Shown: positions 5,535-10,245 of the stretch, one piece after another | Layout: every line of letters begins with the position of its first letter | Numbering within the stretch: position 1 is the first letter of the stretch | Assembly: GCA_937958345.1 (NCBI GenBank) | Contig: CALGNW010000092.1 | Span: 1 to 10,245, forward strand | Direction of reading: 5' to 3' | Length of the DNA stretch: 10,245 nt | Source: an uncultured Neomegalonema sp. | Lineage (GTDB): Bacteria; Pseudomonadota; Alphaproteobacteria; Rhodobacterales; Rhodobacteraceae | Notes under the pieces: generated by a model | Database searches by the model: none | Told to the model about the DNA's origin: nothing | Seen by the model: only the letters and a program-made list of their open reading frames with translations | Position numbers and translations under genes: made by a program

Positions 5535-6332
5535 TTACGGTGTCGCGCGCCGGATGGGCACGTTATCCGCCAGCTCGCCTTCGCCGAGTGTGACGGCGGC
5601 GAACAGACGCGCGGGCCGGGCCGCATTGAATCGGGTGATCGGCGCCAGATCATGGGCGCGCCGTGCCGCAATATACCGCACGGACGAAAACCCCGAATCA
5701 GTCAGGAATTTCCCGGTCGCCGCGACGACCTGATCCACCGGATTTCCCTGTGCGATTAATTCCGCCGATGCCGTCAGCACCTTGTGCAGAGTCGGTGCGA
5801 GCGCGCGTTCGGCCCCGCTCATCCGTGCGGTGGCGGACGACATCGCCAGCCCGTCCGGTTCGCGCATCGTCGCGGCAGAGACAATGCCCACCGGCAGGGC
5901 AAGGTCGCGCACCATCTGACGGATGGCGACAAGCTGTTGCCAGTCCTTCTCTCCGATCACGGCAAGATCAGGCTGAACCTGACCGAAAACCCGCGCAATC
6001 AGGGTCGTGTGCGCATCGATAGCGTCCTGATCGCCCGGACCTGTGCCTGCCGTGCTGATCCGCGTGCTTTCCGGTGCAGCGCCCGAGGCAAAAATCAGAT
6101 CGCAGCCGTCGCGGCCTATCTCGGCGGTTTGCGTCAGATCCGCCGGATCAAATACCGAGACAACAACCCGCTTGGCATGTCGGCGGGCGGTGTCGAGCAG
6201 GCCGGAATGGCCGTGATGGGGTGTATCCGTCAGCGGAACCAGCACGATTGTGTCGCCGTTCCCGCGCCATCCGCGCAGCAGACGGCGGATCTGGTCAGTA
6301 TCGCGAACGATTTGAGGGGTCGGTCCTGTCAT
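5535..6332 (-). CDS. Divergent pantoate--beta-alanine ligase-like protein (PanC family), pantoate site altered
   Basis: PanC activates pantoate with ATP and joins it to beta-alanine to make pantothenate. The 265 residues are slightly short (family about 280). The nucleotide side is recognisable: H39 and H42 of HxGH, then IGEKDWQQLVAIRQMVRDL with K129 and D130, and S165-S166. The substrate side is not. The usual VPTMGALHEGH reads VPLTDTPHHGH, so the Met is lost. NPTQF reads DPADL, so the Asn and Gln that hold pantoate are lost. About 14 residues after it are missing, the RPGHF segment is replaced by GPGDQDA, and SSRN reads SSAT. The C-terminal FAAVTLGEGELADN segment is retained. The start at 6332 has a weak GGAAA site. 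It may be a paralogue with another carboxylate substrate, or an inactive relative. The fold call is firm; the activity is uncertain. Confidence 0.85.
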   Translation of the reverse strand: MTGPTPQIVRDTDQIRRLLRGWRGNGDTIVLVPLTDTPHHGHSGLLDTARRHAKRVVVSVFDPADLTQTAEIGRDGCDLIFASGAAPESTRISTAGTGPGDQDAIDAHTTLIARVFGQVQPDLAVIGEKDWQQLVAIRQMVRDLALPVGIVSAATMREPDGLAMSSATARMSGAERALAPTLHKVLTASAELIAQGNPVDQVVAATGKFLTDSGFSSVRYIAARRAHDLAPITRFNAARPARLFAAVTLGEGELADNVPIRRATP

Positions 6333-6409
6333 CGTTTTCCGGTAATTGTCTTAAATTGGTACAGATACGTTAACAGGTGCATGCGGCCAAAGCTATGCAT
6401 CGTTTTACG

Positions 6410-6441
6410 CCTGTCCCGAAAGTCACGCGGATCAGGACAGG
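6410..6441 (-). terminator. Inverted repeat at the 3' end of the membrane-protein gene
   Basis: CCTGTCC (6410-6416) and GGACAGG (6435-6441) form 7-bp arms with an 18-nt loop that contains the stop codon of the gene at 6432-6824. No T-run follows on the minus strand, so it is at best a weak terminator or an mRNA 3' end stabiliser. Confidence 0.25.
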
Positions 6442-6824
6442 ATACTGGCGATAATAAAATTCGATATGACGACACTGGCGGTCCAGCAGCAGGTCAGCGC
6501 CATAATGATTATGGTCGGCTTGTTCGGTGACCAGACGATCATCGTTGCGACCAGCGCCTGCAGCATGATTTTCGGGATAAACCACAGCGCGCCCAGATGC
6601 TCCTGCAGATAGCGCATGAAGCTGTTGACTTCGAACGCGCCGACTTCCAGTGCCCAGTTCGTTGAAATCGCGTCGAGAATCCCCAGCATGACGAATGTAC
6701 CGGCGATCAGATAACCGGCGCGCGCCTGCGCCGGGTTGGCGCGTGCCTGTTCAGCCTCACGTTCGTATTTGGAGACGCGTGCTGTCATTATCGACCTGAT
6801 GTTCCCGAAAGCTGCTGTGAGCAT
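6432..6824 (-). CDS. Small membrane protein, DUF5658-like, function unknown
   Basis: The 130-residue product has a charged N-terminus (VSKYEREAEQARANPAQ) and then three hydrophobic segments. Counted from the internal Met at 6788, these lie near residues 24-44 (GYLIAGTFVMLGILDAIST), 66-86 (GALWFIPKIMLQALVATMIVW) and 91-116 (a segment ending NFIIASIL). The LDAISTNWALEVGAFEVNSFM stretch between helices 1 and 2 resembles the DUF5658 membrane family as I remember it, for which no function is established. Two starts are possible: ATG 6824 with GAGGG 10 nt upstream, and ATG 6788 with AGGT 5 nt upstream; the second gives 118 residues. It sits between panC-like and leuC on the same strand, but with 99-bp and 220-bp gaps, so it is probably its own transcription unit. 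Confidence 0.75.
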   Translation of the reverse strand: MLTAAFGNIRSIMTARVSKYEREAEQARANPAQARAGYLIAGTFVMLGILDAISTNWALEVGAFEVNSFMRYLQEHLGALWFIPKIMLQALVATMIVWSPNKPTIIIMALTCCWTASVVISNFIIASILS

Positions 6825-6885
6825 GATGGCCGCGCCCTCTTAATTCCCGGTGAATGCTTCCGAACCGACGGTAGCAAAGCGCGCG

Positions 6886-6948
6886 CCATTTTGAGACGGG
6901 CGGCATACGAGAAATTAAGAGATGAAAAAGCGTACCGTTTTGGGACGG
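6886..6948 (-). promoter_or_regulatory. Two similar 14-bp boxes upstream of the membrane-protein gene
   Basis: CCATTTTGAGACGG (6886-6899) and CCGTTTTGGGACGG (6935-6948) differ at two positions and repeat with a 49-bp period. On the minus strand they read CCGT...ATGG and CCGT...ACGG, so each is a partial palindrome. They lie 60-125 bp before the gene start, where tandem operators might be. No regulator is known to me for this sequence. Confidence 0.25.
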
Positions 6949-6989
6949 ATTCACCCCTGAAACCGGCGCGGGTCCGGCGGGGGCGGGCG

Positions 6990-7014
6990 CGCGAGCCTCG
7001 TGCAGAGGCTCGCG
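6990..7014 (-). terminator. Stem-loop terminator after leuC
   Basis: CGCGAGCCTC and GAGGCTCGCG form a perfect 10-bp stem with a 5-nt loop, 30 bp after the leuC stop. There is no T-tract, which is common for alphaproteobacterial terminators. It is the strongest perfect hairpin in the window and probably ends or protects leuC mRNA. Confidence 0.6.
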
Positions 7015-7044
7015 GCAAGGGTCAGAGGGTCACAGCTGCGCGGT

Positions 7045-8448
7045 CTAGGTCAGATCTCGCACATCTGTCAGCTTGCCGGTGATCGCGGCGGCGGCTGCCA
7101 TGGCCGGTGACAGCAGGTGCGTCCGTCCGCCGCGTCCCTGACGACCCTCAAAGTTCCGGTTCGAGGTCGAGGCACAGCGTTCACCGGGGGCCAGCTGGTC
7201 GGGGTTCATGCCCAGGCACATGGAACAACCCGGCTCGCGGATATCGAAACCGGCTTCCGCCAGCTTCTGCGCAAGGCCCTCTTCCTCCATCTGCTTTTTC
7301 ACCAGACCCGATCCGGGGACGATCATGGCGCGCAGGCCGTCTTTGACCTTTCGGCCCTCCATGACCTTCATCACTTCGCGCATGTCCTCGATCCGGCCAT
7401 TGGTGCACGATCCGATAAAGATCGTATCGACCGCTATGTCCGAGAACCGCGTGCCGGGCTTCAGGCCCATATAGTCAAGGCTGCGGCGCACCGCGTCGAT
7501 TTTGCCGCCGTCGAAATCTTCGGGGCTCGGCACGACCGAGTTGATCGGCAGCACATCTTCGGGCGACGTTCCCCAAGTGATGACCGGCTCGATGTCTCCG
7601 GCGTTGATCTGCAGGACCGTGTCGAAATGCGCGCCGTCATCGCTGTAAAGTTCGGACCAGTTCGCCAGAGCCGCATCCCAATCCGCGCCCTTTGGTGCCT
7701 TGGGGCGGCCCATGACGTAGTTAAACGTCTTTTCGTCGGGTGCGATCAGGCCCGCCCGCGCCCCGCCCTCGATGGCCATGTTGCAGACCGTCATGCGGCC
7801 CTCCATGGACAGATTCATAATCGTATCGCCGCAATACTCGATCACATGACCCGTACCGCCCGCCGTTCCGGTCAGGCCGATCACCGACAGCGTGATGTCC
7901 TTTGCGGTGACGCCGACGGGCAGAGTGCCCGTGACTTCGACCTTCATATTTTTGGATTTTTTCTGGATCAGCGTCTGCGTGGCCAGAACGTGTTCGACCT
8001 CGGATGTGCCGATACCATGGGCGAGCGCGCCGAACGCGCCATGGGTCGCCGTATGGCTGTCGCCGCAAACAATGGTCATACCGGGCTGGGTCAGGCCCTG
8101 CTCGGGTCCGACGATATGAACGATGCCCTGACGGATATCCATGACGTCATAGAATTCAATGCCGAACTCTTCGGCATTGGTGCGCAGGGCGTCGACCTGA
8201 ATACGGCTTTGCTCGTCTTCGATACCCTTGGCGCGGTCCGAGGTCGGCACGTTATGGTCAGGCACGGCCAGTGTCGCGCCGGGCGCGCGGACCTTGCGGC
8301 CCGTCATCCGCAATCCTTCAAAGGCCTGCGGGCTGGTAACCTCGTGCACCAGATGCCGGTCAATATACAGCAGGCACGTGCCGTCTTCGGCCTCGTGAAC
8401 AACGTGGGCATCCCAGATTTTGTCGTAAAGCGTGCGCGCTTCGGTCAT
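7045..8448 (-). CDS. leuC: 3-isopropylmalate dehydratase large subunit
   Basis: LeuC, with LeuD, isomerises 2-isopropylmalate to 3-isopropylmalate in leucine synthesis. The 467 residues are full length. It starts MTEARTLYDKIWDAHVV and contains DRHLVHEVTSPQAFEGL, VPDHNVPT, the VCGDSHTATHGAFG block (about 127-140) and GTSEVEHVLATQ. The three [4Fe-4S] ligands are present: C348 in FIGSCTNGR, and C408 and C411 in GCSMCLGMN. The ending SNRNFEGRQGRGGRTHLLSP is typical. ATG 8448 is preceded by AGGA with 8-nt spacing. No leuD is present: a membrane-protein gene follows, so leuD must lie elsewhere in the genome. It is divergent from the CbbY-like gene. KIV, the precursor of leucine, is also that of pantoate, a loose link to the nearby PanC-like gene. 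Confidence 0.97.
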   Translation of the reverse strand: MTEARTLYDKIWDAHVVHEAEDGTCLLYIDRHLVHEVTSPQAFEGLRMTGRKVRAPGATLAVPDHNVPTSDRAKGIEDEQSRIQVDALRTNAEEFGIEFYDVMDIRQGIVHIVGPEQGLTQPGMTIVCGDSHTATHGAFGALAHGIGTSEVEHVLATQTLIQKKSKNMKVEVTGTLPVGVTAKDITLSVIGLTGTAGGTGHVIEYCGDTIMNLSMEGRMTVCNMAIEGGARAGLIAPDEKTFNYVMGRPKAPKGADWDAALANWSELYSDDGAHFDTVLQINAGDIEPVITWGTSPEDVLPINSVVPSPEDFDGGKIDAVRRSLDYMGLKPGTRFSDIAVDTIFIGSCTNGRIEDMREVMKVMEGRKVKDGLRAMIVPGSGLVKKQMEEEGLAQKLAEAGFDIREPGCSMCLGMNPDQLAPGERCASTSNRNFEGRQGRGGRTHLLSPAMAAAAAITGKLTDVRDLT

Positions 8449-8495
8449 GTTTTCGTTCCTGAATTTCTGTTGAGACAGTGCCGTAAGGTCGCCGT

Positions 8496-8600
8496 TCAGC
8501 CGCGCCCGTCACTGCTGCTCATCAACCCGAAAAAACGCCATGGCAGACGGTTATGGTCCGACAGGCCCGCAATCGGGCAATATGTGCGTCTCGAGGTCAT
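8496..8600 (-). CDS. Possible small ORF (34 aa) upstream of leuC
   Basis: ATG 8600 follows GGGAGAGAC, a good Shine-Dalgarno with short spacing, and the frame runs to TGA at 8496, 47 bp before leuC. The peptide begins MTSRRTYCPIAGLSDHNR and ends SSSDGRG. It has only three scattered leucines, so it is not an obvious leucine attenuation leader. It is unrecognised and may be chance. The remainder of the 276-bp divergent spacer (8449-8724) shows no clear promoter by eye. Confidence 0.25.
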   Translation of the reverse strand: MTSRRTYCPIAGLSDHNRLPWRFFGLMSSSDGRG

Positions 8601-8711
8601 GTCTCTCCCATATCAAGCCGGAACGCGCGGCACAATGGCGTGGGCGACGCTTAACCGCGTGCTATGTTCGGGTGCTGTAGCGCGCGATCAATTCCGCGCT
8701 GGTTCGTTTCC

Positions 8712-8717
8712 GGAGGG
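8712..8717 (+). promoter_or_regulatory. Ribosome binding site of the HAD gene
   Basis: GGAGGG, 7 nt before ATG 8725. It fixes this start, although the frame is open far upstream. Confidence 0.8.
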
Positions 8718-8724
8718 CGATTGG

Positions 8725-9387
8725 ATGACACTGGCGGCAATTCTGTTCGGATCAATCGGAACGCTGGTCGAGACTTCGGACGTCCAGCGCGATGCGTTTA
8801 ATCAGGCCTTCAGGGATGCGGGGCTGGACTGGCATTGGGACGAGGACACCTATCGCCGCCTGCTGCTGAAACCCGGCGGCAAGGCCCGAATCGAACGCTT
8901 CGCCGCCGAACGCGGGCAGACCGTGGATGCGGCTGCGCTGCACCGCCGTAAAACCGCGATATTCGACAGGGAAATCGAAGAGGGCTCGCTCGAACTGCGC
9001 CCCGGCGTCGGCGAGGTTATCGCCCACGCGCGCAATGCCGATATCGCGCTGGGCTTTGTCACCACCACCTCGCGTGCGAACATCGACTCGACGCTGGCGG
9101 CCACCACAGGCCAGCTGACCGGGGATATGTTCAGCTTTATCGGCGATGCCTCGATGGTCAGCGCCCCGAAACCCGCCCCCGATATTTTTCTGGCCGCACT
9201 GGCCGCGCTGAGTGTCTCGGCGGATCAGGCAATGGCGATCGAGGATACAGTACCGTGCTTTCAGGCCGCCCGCGCGGCGGGCCTGCCAACGGTGGCCTTC
9301 CCGAACGAAAACGCCGCCCGCCACGGGTATGATGATGCCGTGGCGGTCGTGGCCGAGCTTGATATCAGCCTGTTCGCGCGGCCTTAG
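8725..9387 (+). CDS. CbbY-like HAD superfamily protein lacking the catalytic motif I aspartates
   Basis: The 220 residues align along their whole length with CbbY-type HAD phosphatases, which in Rhodobacter remove a phosphate from a RuBP-like inhibitor of Rubisco. Shared blocks are ETSDVQRDAFNQAF, GLDWHWDEDTYRRLL, GGKARIERF, LRPGVGEVI, motif II FVTTTSRAN (111-119), motif III K149 in APKPAPDIF, and motif IV AIEDT with E173-D174. Motif I is the exception: ILFGSIGTLVE replaces the usual IFDxDGTLxE. The nucleophile Asp is Gly9 and the acid/base Asp is Ile11, while GT and E16 remain. HAD phosphatases need both aspartates, so phosphatase activity is unlikely. The reading frame is intact, so this is not a decaying gene. 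It is divergent from leuC and ends 5 bp from the RTX gene. No Calvin-cycle genes are nearby. Confidence 0.9.
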   Translation: MTLAAILFGSIGTLVETSDVQRDAFNQAFRDAGLDWHWDEDTYRRLLLKPGGKARIERFAAERGQTVDAAALHRRKTAIFDREIEEGSLELRPGVGEVIAHARNADIALGFVTTTSRANIDSTLAATTGQLTGDMFSFIGDASMVSAPKPAPDIFLAALAALSVSADQAMAIEDTVPCFQAARAAGLPTVAFPNENAARHGYDDAVAVVAELDISLFARP

Positions 9388-9392
9388 CCCCC

Positions 9393-10245
9393 TCAGCTAA
9401 AGATGAAGTCATCTTCCGTCAGGACGCCAGCCGCCGTATTGACGACGGCGATAAGACCCGTTCCGTAGTCAATCATCGCGGCACCGCCTAGATTCTCGAT
9501 CTTCAGATCGTTAAAGCCGAGGCCGGTGCCGACAAACATGAACCGGTCATCGGCATCGTTATATCCGATTACGATGTCTGCGCCGTGATTTGGCGCAAAG
9601 ATAAACGTATCCGCGCCCGCATCCCCGCGAATTTTGTCGTCACCCCGTCCGGCGACAATCCGGTCGTTGCCCGCGCCGCCGCGCAGGTCGTCGTCTCCGA
9701 ACCGACCGCTCAACAGGTCATTGCCGCCGAATCCCCAAAGGATGTTATCGCCTGCGTCACCGCGCAGGCGGTCCGCGTGCTGGGACCCGAACAACCGCTC
9801 GATCGAGGCATAGGTATCGCCTGCCGCGTCGCCGGTATTCCCATCGGAGAACTGCAGGTCGGCTGCTACGCCGGATTTCGCGGTGGAATACTGCGCCCGG
9901 TCGATCCCCTCTCCGCCTGACAACAGATCCGCACCGGTTCCGCCGAGCAGAACGTCGTTCCCGAGGTCGCCATACAGCCGGTCGTTGCCGTCATTGCCGA
10001 AAATCAGGTCATTTCCCCTGCCGCCATTCAGAAAGTCACCGCCATCATCCCCGCGCAACCGGTCATTTCCGTCATTACCGAATATGCGGTCGTTCCCGGA
10101 CAGCCCGATCAGCAGGTTGGCAACGTCGTTGCCTGTGATCTGGTCATTTCCGCGGCCGCCCGTGGCATTCTCGATCACTGTGCCATAGGCGATTGTGTAC
10201 GTGCCGGTCAGCGTTGACGGGCCGGAGTCGCGCACATACGAAACC
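9393..10245 (-). CDS. RTX calcium-binding protein, C-terminal part (possibly serralysin-type; 5' end beyond window)
   Basis: The last 283 residues are visible. The segment YTIAYGTVIENATGG followed by GGxGNDxIxG nonapeptides resembles the C-terminal domain of serralysin-type M10 metalloproteases, but the protease domain and zinc motif would be outside the window, so this is a guess. Two blocks of RTX repeats, each turn binding calcium in a parallel beta-roll, lie at roughly 9900-10160 and 9610-9790. They are separated by a non-repeat segment around AQYSTAKSGVAADLQFSDG. After the second block comes FIFAPNHGADIVIGY, and the C-terminus is LTEDDFIFS, an acidic-hydrophobic end typical of type I secretion signals. 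The protein is therefore likely extracellular. No transporter genes are in the window. It converges on the HAD gene. A GTG at 10235 is in frame but is clearly internal. Confidence 0.88.
   Translation of the reverse strand, partial: VSYVRDSGPSTLTGTYTIAYGTVIENATGGRGNDQITGNDVANLLIGLSGNDRIFGNDGNDRLRGDDGGDFLNGGRGNDLIFGNDGNDRLYGDLGNDVLLGGTGADLLSGGEGIDRAQYSTAKSGVAADLQFSDGNTGDAAGDTYASIERLFGSQHADRLRGDAGDNILWGFGGNDLLSGRFGDDDLRGGAGNDRIVAGRGDDKIRGDAGADTFIFAPNHGADIVIGYNDADDRFMFVGTGLGFNDLKIENLGGAAMIDYGTGLIAVVNTAAGVLTEDDFIFS
9975..10085 (-). repeat. 81-bp internal duplication in the RTX array
   Basis: The decapeptide IFGNDGNDRL is encoded at 10056-10085 and again at 9975-10004, exactly 81 bp (27 residues, three nonapeptide turns) apart. 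The codons differ at several third positions, so the duplication is not very recent, but the amino acids are identical. Confidence 0.7.

Noticed and set aside
7117..9387. A 2.3-kb plus-strand open frame that would join an antisense leuC reading to the HAD protein as one large protein
   Set aside because: The part before 8725 is the antisense of leuC, has no family-like sequence, and a strong ribosome site at 8712-8717 marks the HAD start. High GC content keeps the frame open.
9600..10170. Regular short repeats that could suggest a CRISPR array
   Set aside because: The period is 27 nt or multiples of it, in frame, and encodes GGxGNDxxx RTX nonapeptides. There are no unique spacers.

Overview
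The window is a chromosomal segment of a GC-rich alphaproteobacterium. A MipZ-type division ATPase, a ClpS/ClpA pair, a D,D-carboxypeptidase with a C-terminal SPOR domain, a cysteine-free (C-) ribosomal protein L31 and a CbbY-like protein close to Rhodobacter CbbY all suggest a relative of the Rhodobacterales. The order is judged from remembered family sequences and is only moderately certain. I see no tRNA, rRNA, CRISPR array, insertion sequence or phage gene.

Layout: (1) 1-932 (-) is the N-terminal part of clpA, cut by the window edge, with clpS upstream at 1141-1500 (-). (2) Divergent from clpS, 1673-2959 (+) encodes an exported penicillin-binding-protein-type D,D-carboxypeptidase with a SPOR domain. 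(3) It converges on mipZ (3048-4067, -), with a short palindromic element between the two 3' ends; rpmE lies just upstream of mipZ (4110-4331, -). (4) prs (4471-5439, -) and a strongly diverged panC-like gene (5535-6332, -) follow, then a small three-helix membrane protein (6432-6824, -). (5) leuC (7045-8448, -) is divergent from a CbbY-like HAD protein (8725-9387, +). (6) The HAD gene converges, 5 bp apart, on the 3' end of an RTX protein (9393-10245, -) whose N-terminus lies outside the window.

Functionally, ClpS/ClpA belong to N-degron proteolysis, the SPOR carboxypeptidase and MipZ to septum building and placement, L31 to the ribosome, and Prs, PanC-like and LeuC to PRPP, pantothenate and leucine metabolism. 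The RTX protein is probably exported by a type I system.

The most unusual points are two apparently ordinary enzymes that lack catalytic residues. The HAD protein has Gly and Ile where both DxD aspartates of motif I should be, while the rest of the fold is intact. The PanC-like protein keeps its HxGH and EKDWQQL nucleotide-site motifs but has lost most pantoate-site positions. Also notable are an rpmE leader with a good promoter followed at once by a terminator-like hairpin, a small ORF overlapping the prs start, a heat-shock-type promoter candidate before clpA, and a basic amphipathic tail on MipZ.
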